Positions 10,290 through 20,797 of a DNA stretch of 64,000 nt are shown here, one piece after another; the stretch's first letter is position 1; each line of letters starts with the position of its first letter. Below the pieces are notes generated by a model, which saw only the letters and a program-made list of their open reading frames with translations, was not told the DNA's origin and searched no databases. The translations under genes were made by a program, and so were the position numbers. The DNA lies in NCBI RefSeq assembly GCF_964019385.1, contig NC_088645.1, positions 40,971,838-41,035,837 on the forward strand, in the 5' to 3' direction. This DNA is from Sycon ciliatum. Lineage: Eukaryota > Porifera > Calcarea > Leucosolenida > Sycettidae.

Positions 10290-10856
10290 ATGAATATCGC
10301 GGATTATGTTTCTGAAGTTTTTTTGTCCAAAAAGCAAGCCATAGCAAGAATAGGATTTCGGCCAGGTTTTGCCCCAAAAGCACTGAATTGGGAAAACCAT
10401 CAAAATCCAGGCCGTTTGACCCCGCCTGGCAACAGTGCATTCTGCGGTTCGAACCCCAGTTCAGGCACCCTTTTTGGACCCTTTTTCAAATTTCAAAGTT
10501 CGCAGCACTGCACTGTGTACGATGAAATCACGAAAAACCGCCAAATACGGGAGCTCGCCAGAGCCAGAGCCCATCTTTTTATGAATGGACTGTAGTGTGC
10601 CAAAGCCAAGGGCGTTTACTTGGAGCTTCAGTGCATCACCTTCTCCGAAAGAGGCCTTTTCTGAGATTTGGCCGATGGACTACAGATACCGGTATGAACC
10701 CAAGCTGAGAAATGAATACGCAATCTTCCATTTATGGGTCCACGAAAGGCAAAACAGGACGTAAAGTTCAAAAACCCACTTTTTACAGCATTGTGTACAC
10801 CGGGTGCAAGCTTCACCAACTACAAAAAGTCTAAACAATCGACGAGGAGACAATAG

Positions 10857-11160
10857 TCGTAAAATGGCAATAAATAAGATAAATTGTGCACTCATAACAA
10901 CAGCAAAAATGAAGAAAGTCAAGTTCCATAACGTTTTCTTGTGACTGTCATCAGTGGAACGCCGCCACATAAAAATGTAATAACTAAAACACACACTTAT
11001 AATTATACATGTAGCTAATATGGTTTCAGTTAGAAATACAGCAGGTAGAAATACAGCAGCTAACAAGTACAAAAAGCGAAGTTTGCACCTTTGCAATGTG
11101 TGAATATAGTGTATGTGAGAAAGGTAGTGGCAGATGAATGTGATACTGTGTGAATTATTA
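10857..11160 (-). repeat. Family D hammerhead-like repeat, left copy
   Basis: Reverse complement of about 12118-12412. It ends against an (ATT)n tract at 11156-11176. Confidence 0.8.
10923..10960 (-). ncRNA. Hammerhead-like motif with reduced stem II (family D)
   Basis: On the minus strand: stem I GTTCCA/TGGAAC (6 bp), core CTGATGA, a 9-nt unpaired segment in place of stem II, GAA, AACGTT and A at the cleavage position. All core bases are kept but stem II is not formed. Confidence 0.5.
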
Positions 11161-11194
11161 TTATTATTATTATTTTAACTGGTTTGCTTTCTTG

Positions 11195-11708
11195 CAAATC
11201 ATCGCCGAAGTCGCAACCACTACTTCGTACTGTTGTGCCCAGCGCGGGCTTGCGACTAGTTGGTTTGGAGGTGACAGCGTTGCGAATGACCGAGGGTCCT
11301 CGACGTCTGTCTCACCGTCCAGGAGCGACACTGACTCACGCTGCTATCTGGTGTTCACGAGGTGTTTGTCGCGCTGGAAGCGGAGCGTCTCTGTAAGTTT
11401 GTATCCCTGGTGATGTTTGTGCCTGGAGAGCACTATATAAGTGGTGCTCTTCAGGCACAATCTTCCTCAGCCTACTCAAGCTCAACTGATGAGGGGTGAA
11501 TTCCCCGAAACACTGTGTATTGAGCAGGGAGTGGTGCTTTCTTGCAGGTTTGCCGAGTCGAAGGTTCGATGGACTTCTCGTGTGCTCTGGATGGCAGTCG
11601 TGAGTCAGTCAAGTGTCAAGTAAAGTCGGCGGAATAGCGCGAGCTCCGGTGTGGGGAGCAAACCCTTTCTTACAAATCATCGCCGAAGTCGCAACCACTA
11701 CTTCGTGG
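11195..11708 (+). repeat. Family A repeat with hammerhead
   Basis: Starts in CATCGCCGAAGTCGCAAC, holds the GCGGAGCGTCTCTGTAAG segment and hammerhead, and closes with the inverted end segment before an ATT tract at about 11711-11732. AT-rich simple repeats bound both ends. Confidence 0.8.
11480..11525 (+). ncRNA. Type I hammerhead ribozyme, family A copy 5
   Basis: Complete family A motif: GCTCAA, CTGATGA, GGGG-TGAATT-CCCC, GAA, short stem III, GUA, TTGAGC. Confidence 0.85.
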
Positions 11709-11922
11709 TTTGATTATTATTATTATTATTTATTAAATTTTTAATAGGGCATTCCCACAGGCCTTAGGCCTTCTTACGGGGTACCCTATATGTTTTTGTA
11801 TACATTGTAGATGAGCGGAAGTCTGATAGCGTGGAGCAAATACGAACAGAAGCAGGGAGCGAATTCCAGCGATCTGCACCTAAGAAGCTTAATGCGTGAA
11901 TGAATGTAATGGTGCGTGTGTA

Positions 11923-12120
11923 TTACTTGAAGAGTGTGAGTGATACAACGTTTTCTTTCTGTTTACATAGCACAGGGTCACGAGTACGAATATACACAGC
12001 TTCCAACACCTGCAATTGCTTGAAGAAACGTGCGCAACGAATAACACTAAACCAGGAATCGTCAAACACTTTACGACATTCTGGACTGGACACCAAATGC
12101 TTGTACACCATTACATTCAT
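11923..12120 (-). pseudogene. GIY-YIG endonuclease C-terminus of a Penelope-type retroelement
   Basis: The 65-residue minus-strand frame resembles the end of GIY-YIG nuclease domains attached to reverse transcriptases in many marine invertebrates. It has a Cys near an aromatic stretch (PEC..V..DSWFSVI), then LQVLEAVYIRTRDPVLCKQK and a final SLTLF. The conserved Glu of the family is in LEAVYI. The reverse transcriptase and the GIY and YIG motifs themselves are missing, so this is a 5'-truncated relic. Hammerhead repeats flank it on both sides, consistent with a Penelope-like origin. Recognition is from memory of the family. Confidence 0.6.
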
Positions 12121-12412
12121 TCACACAGTATCACATTCATCTGCCACTACCTTTCTCACATACACTATATTCACACATTGCAAAGGTGCAAACTTCGCTT
12201 TTTGTACTTGTTAGCTGCTGTATTTCTACCTGCTGTATTTCTACCTGAAACCATATTAGCTACATGTATATAAGTGTGTGTTTTAGTTATTACATTTTTA
12301 TGTGACGGCGTTCCACTGATGACAGTCACAAGAAAACGTTATGGAACTTGACTTTCTTCATTTTTGCTGTTGTTATGAGTGCACAATTTATCTTATTTAT
12401 TGCCATTTTACA
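12118..12412 (+). repeat. Family D hammerhead-like repeat, right copy
   Basis: Inverted partner of 10857-11160, abutting the GIY-YIG relic. Confidence 0.8.
12310..12347 (+). ncRNA. Hammerhead-like motif with reduced stem II (family D)
   Basis: Plus-strand twin of 10923-10960 with stem I GTTCCA/TGGAAC, CTGATGA, GAA, AACGTT, A. Confidence 0.5.
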
Positions 12413-12466
12413 AAAGTCTACATTGTAATAATAATACTTGTTGCCCCCTAAACAAAGCGGCGTGCC

Positions 12467-12756
12467 AAGGTCCATTGGGGGGCTCCCCGGTAGTACATTG
12501 GGTACTCGCGCGGGTCGCAGGTTCGAGCCCCGCAGTCGCACATCTGACTGCAAAATCCCCACGACGCAGCTCACCAGATCAAGGTGTGGGTCCTCTGCAC
12601 TCAGTAGAGTCAAGTCGAGCGAGCTGCAACTCCCGGTGCCGAAAGGCGGGCTCACGCCCCGACATGGCTACTTCCCCTTGTCTAGCCCCCAAGACGAAAA
12701 TAGTAGCCGACTGGCCGAAATTTAAAAAAAAAAAAAAAAAAAAAAAAGGTCCATTG
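12467..12756 (+). mobile_element. tRNA-derived SINE with target-site duplication
   Basis: The body starts at 12478 with a tRNA-like head containing a B box (GGTTCGAGCCC, 12520-12530) and an A-box-like GGTAGTACATTGGG. A tRNA-unrelated region follows, then an oligo-A tail of over 20 residues. The 11-bp duplication AAGGTCCATTG flanks it at 12467-12477 and 12746-12756. This is a textbook LINE-mobilised SINE insertion and, since the duplication is perfect, a fairly recent one. Confidence 0.85.
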
Positions 12757-13625
12757 AGCACTCGGAAACTGTGATCGCGCATGCATGAGAAAACAGATTT
12801 TAGCACTTTTTCAGCTGAAAAAGCTCAAAAAGGGCGATATTCACCAAAAAACGCAATAAAAGGCGAAAGAAACGGGCTTTTCCAAAAAGGGCCAAAAAGG
12901 GGCGACCACGCGCGCCGGAGCCGCGGAGGCACAAAACAATAAATCAGATAATCTATGGTCAACCCGGCCAAACACAAATAATTCGTAAAAACGCGCAGAG
13001 GGTTGTACACGTAGAATCCACGTAGAACTGTACACGAGCATGCGCATGCTTAGAAAAATTAGTCAATCACCAGCGATGAGAGAGCTAGCTAGCTGCTAAA
13101 ATAATTTATGGTAAGGCATCCTGAGATTAGTTCTTGTTGGTGATCGGGAATACGTGTTGGCGTCCCGGTACAATGTCCATCCTTCCTCTTACTGGTACAG
13201 AACTATTACTTCACTCTGCAGACGCCGTTGAAGACATTGGATAACTGTCACAAGTCTCTTTTTAATTCAATACACACATGCCGGCTATTGTTTCTAGCTG
13301 TGATGCTGGAAGTTGTGAACGCGATTGAACTAAAAGTAGCGACTCTCTTTGGATCTCCGAGTTTGTGTCGCTTTAGCTGGACAGCGGCGGAAAGAGTCAT
13401 TCCGAGTGTCAAGCTTGTTAGTCCAGTCGCATCACCTCGAGCGGTGGTATTATTAGCCTGCGCCGCCGGTGAATTTCGGACTCATTGCCGACCTGTCGCT
13501 GATCATTCGTGACTTTATGGTTGCTGGAGTGTGATCAATGAAACATGGGATGCTACAAGCAGATCGATTGTTGACGACGTGACGGACCCAGCGCCCGGCC
13601 GGAGGTCGTTGGGGCCCGCGCCACG
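12757..13625. other. Upstream region of the galactosyltransferase gene
   Basis: No repeat family or coding exon is recognised. It should contain the promoter and 5' untranslated sequence of the gene starting at 13626; GC content rises near 13570-13620. I cannot place the transcription start. Confidence 0.4.
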
Positions 13626-15017
13626 ATGCAGGGCATCGCGATTCCGCAACAGCTCACAACGAAGAACCTCTGTTTCTTTGTGCTGCTCTTGACGTTGGTC
13701 TGCGTTGCAGTGGACGTCTTGCGCTCTGATCGCATGCCAGACGTTTCAGTGGTCTGTGGCGCTCGATGCGTGGAGAAGCGCATCCGAGCCAGGATCAAAG
13801 CAGCCCAGCCGAAACTTGCACCACAAGTCCGAGCAACATCAGCATCATCAGCTGGTAGTGACGTGCACTTGCCCAAGACTACAGCAGTTCCTGTAGTAGC
13901 AGCGAATGTGGGGATACTGGCATCGACAATCAATGGCTTCACCTCGGCATCGACTAGTCGTGGCGTTTCTTCCCTGACAAGCTCTGCGCCAAAAGCGCCC
14001 AAACCTATCCGTAAGGAAGGCACAAGGCCGATACGGACTCCATCTACCGGTATGACAACCATGCAACCAACAACCCAGCAGCCAACAACTGCACTTCCGA
14101 CGACTACACCAACAACCGCGACGCTGCTCACGATACCTCCAACAACCTCGGCATCCACGAATGTGTCCACAGTATGCGTTGACGATGCTTGTGGTGAGAA
14201 TAGCTGCTGCTGCGCTGTGGAGAAAGTGCCTGACACGCAACTCACGCCGGACCTGAACACAGTACCTGACGAAAATGCACTGATAACCCGTCTCAAGGTG
14301 ACCGGCATCAAGGAAGGCGGCTGGTGGCAGCCGAATGGCTGTACTGTGGAGCATTCGCTGGCCATTGTCATCCCATTTCGTAACCGCGAAGCGCACTTGC
14401 TGATCTTTCTCCAGCACATTCACCCGTACCTGCAGAGACAGAAGTTGGCGCACACAATCTACGTTGTTGATCAAGTTGACCAGTTGCCGTTCAACCGGGC
14501 AATGTTATTCAACGTCGGGTATCGCGAAGCTATGGCCGAGCGCAATTACACATGTTTATCATTTCACGACGTTGACAACATACCTGTGGATCCGATGCTG
14601 AGCTATCGTTGTGGACCACAGCCACAGCACATGGCAGCGAGGACAGACAAATGGAGTTGGGGTTTGCCGTATGCTACATTTACTGGTGGCGTTACCAAAC
14701 AGTCACCCGAACAACTAGAGAAGATGAACGGATTTGCAAATTTCTTCTGGGGCTGGGGCGGCGAAGACGATGACATCCTGACACGTTGGAAAGCAGCCGG
14801 ATACAAGTTAAACCGTCCGCCCTCTCCCGACGGTCGCTTTGCTACAGTAAAGCGCGACCACTTCCAGTCGTCTAAACCTAATCCTCAACGTTTCAAGTTG
14901 CTGCAAACCAGTGGGTCAAGAATGCATGCGGACGGCTTGAATAATCTGAAGTATAAATTAGTGGAAAAGAAAAAGCATGCTCTCTATACTCGCCTGCGTG
15001 TTGAGCTGAGGAGGTAG
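13626..15017 (+). CDS. Beta-1,4-galactosyltransferase family, type II Golgi enzyme
   Basis: A 463-residue single-exon protein. Members transfer galactose, or GalNAc in some, from the UDP-sugar to terminal GlcNAc or related acceptors on glycoproteins and glycolipids in the Golgi lumen. Residues 10-30 form the signal anchor. About 40-200 is a Thr/Pro/Ser-rich stem, and the catalytic domain starts near 230. Visible family motifs are FNRAMLFNVGY (from 289), the metal-binding DVD at 315-317 inside FHDVDNIP, a GGV segment after WSWGLPYATF, and WGWGGEDDD at 375-383, the acceptor and catalytic loop. Length fits B4GALT1-6 with a longer stem. The ATG at 13626 is chosen because the anchor follows at once. 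Which paralogue, and so which acceptor, cannot be told. Confidence 0.93.
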   Translation: MQGIAIPQQLTTKNLCFFVLLLTLVCVAVDVLRSDRMPDVSVVCGARCVEKRIRARIKAAQPKLAPQVRATSASSAGSDVHLPKTTAVPVVAANVGILASTINGFTSASTSRGVSSLTSSAPKAPKPIRKEGTRPIRTPSTGMTTMQPTTQQPTTALPTTTPTTATLLTIPPTTSASTNVSTVCVDDACGENSCCCAVEKVPDTQLTPDLNTVPDENALITRLKVTGIKEGGWWQPNGCTVEHSLAIVIPFRNREAHLLIFLQHIHPYLQRQKLAHTIYVVDQVDQLPFNRAMLFNVGYREAMAERNYTCLSFHDVDNIPVDPMLSYRCGPQPQHMAARTDKWSWGLPYATFTGGVTKQSPEQLEKMNGFANFFWGWGGEDDDILTRWKAAGYKLNRPPSPDGRFATVKRDHFQSSKPNPQRFKLLQTSGSRMHADGLNNLKYKLVEKKKHALYTRLRVELRR

Positions 15018-15631
15018 GTGGATGTAGTGGATGGACTAGGGGTGTGCACATACATGAACATACGTCCTTTACGTATCCAAATGGATTTGCTTGCATGTGT
15101 GTGTGTGTGTGCACACGAGCCTGTGTGCATTGGTGTGTGTGTATGGTGTGTGTGTGCGTGCGTGCGTGCACTCGTGTGCAAAGAACTTTATACGTGTGCA
15201 CACGTTTGTGTTGCATGACCGTATTGAGTGTAGCTGTAAACTGCAGGCGGTGGTGAGTGCCCCCCCCCCCACACACACACACTGATCATAACATGCTACC
15301 ACACTGGTATTGTGTTGGTGATTTGGAAACTTTCACCTCATTGTAATGCCCTACCCCCACCCACCCCAACGGATAGATGCTTTCTGATCTTATTGCGTAT
15401 AGTGATTTTCATTTTAGAAGCTTGCACTGATTGCAGACTGAAATGTGAATGTAGTGGCAGCTCTGCTGTTGATTTTTCTCCTAGGGTTTGTTCCATAGTT
15501 TTTTTGCTGGTTTCGGTGCTCCCCCCCCCCCCCCCCCCACACACACACTCACTCTTGCCATGGATACCCTGACGTATACCGGCCTATACTACATGTATAC
15601 ACCATATTCAGACTTGCAGACCTATTAGACC
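15018..15631. other. 3' flank with GT/CA repeats and poly-C tracts
   Basis: GT-rich tracts at about 15098-15180, poly-C runs at about 15259-15270 and 15522-15538 each followed by CA repeats. No further gene. Confidence 0.6.
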
Positions 15632-16144
15632 TACAGTAGATATTGGTTATAACGTGCCCTTCTGATTTTTCACATTTTATCACTATAACCGGTATATCAC
15701 TACAGGCGATTTTCAACTGCGCTCGTCATACATACACATTATACACGTGTGGGTACTCGATCGCGCTAATGTAGCATACTGATACATGATGCATGCTGCT
15801 GCACCTTCCCCAGTCTAGAGTGAAGAACTTCTTGGCCCAAAGGCATCATCCAGGAAGCATCAGACCAGAATACACTATGGAAACACACATGTGGCTCCGA
15901 GTCGAGACATCAATATCTCACACTCGTGTGTTGCTATCACTATAGACGATAATTTTTCTGCACAAAGAGGTGATTGGAATGGTGATTCTGTATCCTTATA
16001 GCCGATTTATCGCTATATCCGATATATTGGTTATAATGATAATTTGACTGGCTTTTTCTGGTTTTGCTTTTGATATCTTCATTTTGTATCAATATAGCCG
16101 GTTTATCACTATGTCCGATGACTTTATAACCGATATCCACTGTA
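15632..16144. mobile_element. MITE with TACAGTAGATATTGG ends
   Basis: The ends TACAGTAGATATTGGTTATA and its near complement at 16125-16144 are inverted, with TA at each border. ATTGGTTATAA-like motifs recur internally, which may mean nested copies. No coding sequence. Confidence 0.6.
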
Positions 16145-18543
16145 TTTGGAAACCAGACAGACACCGCACCCTACCATGAAGTCAGGCGATTATCTATAAT
16201 TGAGAAATGACTGATCGTTCCATTGCACCGAAAAGCCGACCGTCGCTTCCGTGCGCTGATTTGAGTATTCATTTCCTACAGCTCTCCGTGTTCCTTCCGT
16301 GGTACGTTGGCTGAGGCGGAGTTATTAGTAATTTCTAGGATAGATAATATTATGGCGTTGTTGCCCAGTTTGTGGACCAAACCAGTCTGGGATCAGTTGT
16401 TCTTTCTATGCATCTTTGACCTTGTTCCCGGTTTATGCTGCTGCTGCTGTGGTGCGCTTCGTCTGTTGCGCACCGGTATACACTGTTGTCCTTTTCGTTT
16501 GGATTCTCCGTACCCGGTTGATGGTTCGGCCTCTTGGCGTTCCTAGCCGGCCAGTCTAACTTATTTTCATTTCCGCTCGCCAGCCGGCGTATATCAGCCA
16601 TTTCAAGGTCTGTCTGTGTATGTTTGACTATGCTGTGCTCGTGTTCAGCTCTTCTATTTATTCTGCTAGTTCTACCTTGCTTATCCAGTCTCTGCATAAC
16701 GTTGGTACTGTATTTTTTTTTACTGCAGTTCCTCTGTTACTTTTACTTCGTTGGTTTTAGTGTGGTTCAGGTCAGGTTGCTTGTGTGTAGAGTGAGTGGT
16801 ATTGAGTGAGTGGGAGTGAGCGAGTGAGTTGCTTGAGGGCGTTCACCCAGCTAAGCCGTGTGTGTGTGTGTGTGTGTGCGTGTGTGCGTGTGTGCGTGTG
16901 TGTGTGTGTAGACCAAAAAGTAGGGATTCACTGGCCAGTAAATCCACGTCATTGCTGTGTGGTGTAGACCAGGCTGAATAGTGGCGGTCAATTCTTCAGC
17001 CTTGCAAGCTGTTGAATGGTGCAATCCCGGCACAAGTTGCTATGGCTTCTGCTATAGCATCGCCTCTGGCGATGGGCGTCCAATGGTGTTTGTGTGGCAC
17101 AAGTTGCTATGTCTAACATAGCTGTTCGCTATCATCGCTTCCGCGCTGGGCATGTCTGAGGTGTGTGTGTGTGTTCGGCAGTTCGTGGGTGCACTTATGC
17201 CAGATAGCGGTGGTGGGTCTATTGCCAACGGGCTCCGCTGCTGGACGGTATAATGTACCTACCATCTTTGTTCGTTGCAGGGTTCTTAATCCTAATTATA
17301 CTATCTATGTTGAAGTATACACACCTGTTAACTATGGACTACTTCTCGCTAGTGTAATCAATGGCGCTCATGGGGCTTTTGTCAGATCGACTCTGATTTA
17401 GCCACCCACACTAGTAGCAAGTATTACCTTCACTGGGGTCAGAGGTGGATGCAGTTGGATCCCGGGACGGCTATACTCTGATGCCACAGTGTCAATACTC
17501 TTTCTGTATCTTGTCCTCGCCTTGATCCTCGGGGGTCCTATGGATTTGGAAAACTAGGCCTCCAGCCTCACCTCACGCGGACCGTGAATTTATTTATTTT
17601 ATTTTTTGTCCTCGCCCACTTTAACCGAGGTGTGGTGAGCCCATTATATTTCCAAGTCCACAGAGTTTGGGTATTTCACGGGGTGGCGGTTCAGTAGCCT
17701 ATCTTTCCAAGATTCTAGGGGTGAAACAACTGAGTCGATAGTAGGAAAACCCTCAGGGTGACTTTAATCGTGCAAATGCCCAGAAGTACATGTAAATCAT
17801 GCACTTGTGCTGCGAGTTCAGGCCATGTACTGTGAAGTACACTTGGCACCTGAATCCATTTCGCTTTCATACACAGCCGAGTACAAGACACATTCTGCAC
17901 GGGTCCATTTGAACGTCGAAACCTACAATGTGCTCATAGTGTGCTTTTGTTTGCTTGTGCATGGATGTGCGACCCTGCATGTGCATTTCGGTATGGGTAA
18001 ATATGCTGTGTTCATGTGTGAGGGCAATATCAGTCGATAACCAGTCGATAGGATATGATGAATCAAGTCGATAAGGAATCTGTCGTTTCACCCCTACAAG
18101 ACTAGTTCCTTTTTGATTCTCTCTTCCCTCGCCCGGGGAGACCCAGGTGACCAGTTTAGGCAGTGAGCAAACCACAAGTCACACACACACATGTAGTACC
18201 GTTGATCCGCCCCCCCCCCCCCACGCCATGTCGCTTCCCAGCTGGGTTTTCGGCAGGGGGCAGGAATTAGATCAAGGCTGTCAAGTGCAGTACGATGTAC
18301 AACAACGTAGAAGTTCAGACTCAATGTGACTCAATGTGCTGGATTGTGCACATTTTCATCCTAGATTGGCAAGTATTGTGTACAGCAGTGCATGCGTCGG
18401 TTCAACATCGTATTTTCGTTGTATACGCCGAAGTCGCTTCACAGGTAGAAAATCGACAGGAGGCGGATCAACGGTACTTTTCGGTATACTCGCTCACTGC
18501 CAAAACTGGTCGCGTGGATCTCACCGGGAGAGGGGAAAGAGAC
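16145..18543. other. No gene recognised; GT and poly-C tracts
   Basis: A GT-rich microsatellite at about 16857-16908 and a poly-C run near 18209-18222. Open frames are short and unlike known families. Uncharacterised intergenic sequence. Confidence 0.45.
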
Positions 18544-18931
18544 TGAGGGTGTGTTTGGTTGGTACGATCTAGAACAGGATCGAACAGCTGGTGCACATGG
18601 AGCAGCCTCATGCCAACCAAACGGTACTCCAGAAACAGAGCACATTTTCGTGGAAAAATGTGTGAAACTTGAAAATGTGTATGGGTCACCATGGTCACTT
18701 TGTACGGTACAACGAGTCCAACCCAAAAGCGTATGCACGTGATCATTTGGGACCAAAATCGATGTTCCCGCCAGGTTTCACTGTGAAAAAGTGAAACTGC
18801 TCGGTCTGCTCCGGCCTCGAGGCCGGAGCAAGCAGAACATGTTCTGGCCGACCCAGAACAGGTGCAGTCCCAACCAAACGCGCTGTTCTGGTGAATCCTG
18901 TTCTAGTTCGTACCAACCAAACGCGCCCTGA
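18544..18931. mobile_element. PIF/Harbinger-like MITE with TGA duplication
   Basis: Inverted ends GGGTGTGTTTGGTTGGTACG and the complement close the element at 18547 and 18928. TGA flanks it on both sides (18544-18546, 18929-18931). A 3-bp duplication and GGG...CCC ends suit the Harbinger superfamily. Non-coding. Confidence 0.7.
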
Positions 18932-19757
18932 GGGGTCGTCCACAAATATCGATGGTTTTTTAGAGAAGATATTCGTTCGTTTGGGGGGGGGGGGGGGGAG
19001 GGGGTTTGGGCCCTGTTCGTCTCGTCTTTGCAGGAAAAAATATCGAACTCTATCTATGGACGGGCGCTGTTCGAACATGTAGTTTATGACCTACACAAAG
19101 TGAAAGTCAACCTCGTGAGCATAGCCATGGCAAGGTTGTGCGACCGTGGCAATAGGGAGGTTCCGGAGTACGATTTTTCGTGCCAAAATCCGTGGAGGCT
19201 CTACGGATTTTTTATACGTCGTTTTCGAGCAGTGAAAAGTTCCGGGGTACGGAACTTATGTGTTTGCCGTCATTGCCTAGGTTACGATCGCAAACACGTC
19301 ACATTCCCGCGCTATGCCTTTTTATTTTGAAAATTTGTACCGAAATCAAAACTTCCCGCGAAAAATCGATGTTTCTCGTACCAAATTTGTACGCGAAAAA
19401 TCTTTCTGCACCCGATGACGCAAAATCTCCATACGAAGCATGGTTCGTATGAAAGCCAGTCCACACGGATTCTCGTGCCGAAAAATCGTATGGAGCACGC
19501 CTGGAAAAAATCCGTAGCGCCCATACGGATTTTGGCACGGAAAATCGTACCCCGGAACCTCTCTAATGTAAACCTAGGTGCATGGTGACATTAGAGTGGC
19601 AGCCGGTCACGTTTCATGAGGGAATTGAACTTCATTAAAAAATATCGATCCTTGCATAAACATGTGTATGTTCGTTTCGAGGGGGGAGGGAGGGGATCTG
19701 GGGAGAAATGAACAAATATCGTCTTGAAAAAAACATCGATATTTACGGACGGCCCCT
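18931..19757. mobile_element. hAT-like MITE containing a second MITE
   Basis: The ends AGGGGTCGTCCACAAATATC and TTTACGGACGGCCCCT are inverted and imperfect, with a G-rich tract next to each. The second element, 19153-19565, sits inside. No transposase seen. Confidence 0.6.
19153..19565. mobile_element. Nested MITE of the TAGAGAGGTTCCG type
   Basis: Long imperfect terminal inverted repeats of about 45 bp start TAGGGAGGTTCCGG and end with CCGGAACCTCTCTA. Similar GAGAGGTT ends recur at 25456, 27475 and 30878, so this is a family. Confidence 0.7.
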
Positions 19758-19965
19758 AAAAAAGAATCAATTGGCCACACAATTACGGCTGACACCCCCT
19801 GAAATCTCACTATTATAAACAGGCTCACCATACCTCAGTTAGGACAAGGTGCAGAAAAATCCTAAAGGATTGACGGCATCAGGGTATCGCTACCCGTCCT
19901 GGGATCCAACTGCAGTTACCCCTGTACCACCCCCAGTGAAAGTAATACCAAGAGTACATACAGTA

Positions 19966-20390
19966 GAGTCACGCGCTGAAGAACGCCCAGCCTGAAATCC
20001 TAAGAACGCCACAGCCTAAAGTTAAGAACGGCGGTGTTGGTTTTGTGGCAGCTTGTCGGATACATGTGATCCAGTACAGATTGTTTCTAAGAACGTGCTT
20101 AAGTATAAGAACGCAGCCAGATCCTTGAATAATAAGAACATTCCAGGCTAACCCCTCGGAAACAACGTTCTTGGGCGCGCAATCGTGCGACTCTACTGTA
20201 ACCATACCAAGAGTACATTATGTACTCTTAGTAATACTTGCTGGACTTGGTTTTCTGGCAGTTCGTGGGATACATTCGATCCAGTGAGTATGCACTGTTT
20301 CTAAGAACGCAGCCAGATCACTGAAGAAATAAGAAAGTCCCAGGCTAACTCCTTCGTAACAACGTTCTTGGGGCGCGACTCTACTGTAAA
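19966..20390. mobile_element. MITE and partial tandem copy with ACAGTAGAGTC ends
   Basis: The left end is TACAGTAGAGTCACGCGCTG. The right end of copy one is near 20200 (CGACTCTACTGTA). A second, shorter copy repeats 20032-20199 at about 20238-20390 and ends with the same motif. TA borders fit a Tc1/mariner-like origin. Confidence 0.6.
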
Positions 20391-20797
20391 ACAATTCCAC
20401 GAACCAGAACTGCACAGCGAGACGACCACACACCAAAAACTCACTGGTTCATGCAAATAACATATTGGAACAGGCCTGAAATGCGGCATAAACACCATCG
20501 AATACAACTCAGGACGGCATGCAGTGCAATGGCACACTCCAGTCCAGCCGATGCAGTACCACTCCACAATCGCTTCCCCAAACCAGCGGCACCAGTAGTG
20601 ACCAAAACGCACACAAAAGTCGAGCGGCCTCTCATGCACCAAACGCTGGCATTGTGGGCAGACAGGAAGGTGGATGGCCCTAGAAGGACAAGTCCACTGA
20701 TCCAACCCTCACTCCATCCACACAAACACACAGCATCTAGCATCACATGGTTTCTTCAAAAAGAATTGTATTTCCCGGAAAGCAAGAGCAGCATGGT

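Larger units (their letters stand above)
6628..10594. mobile_element. Putative 4-kb TIR transposon, no recognisable transposase
   Basis: Both ends carry TACAGTCCATTCA followed by an A-rich stretch, in inverted orientation (6628-6640 and 10582-10594), compatible with a TA-target element. Inside lies a 730-750-bp inverted repeat (6763-7493 and 9541-10289). The open frames in the two arms encode the same 110-residue peptide because of the repeat, and I do not recognise it. The middle 2 kb has only CA-rich tracts. Confidence 0.5.

Noticed and set aside
16307..16809. Short hydrophobic frames on the plus strand
   Set aside because: No family match and no consistent splice sites; hydrophobicity reflects T-rich sequence.
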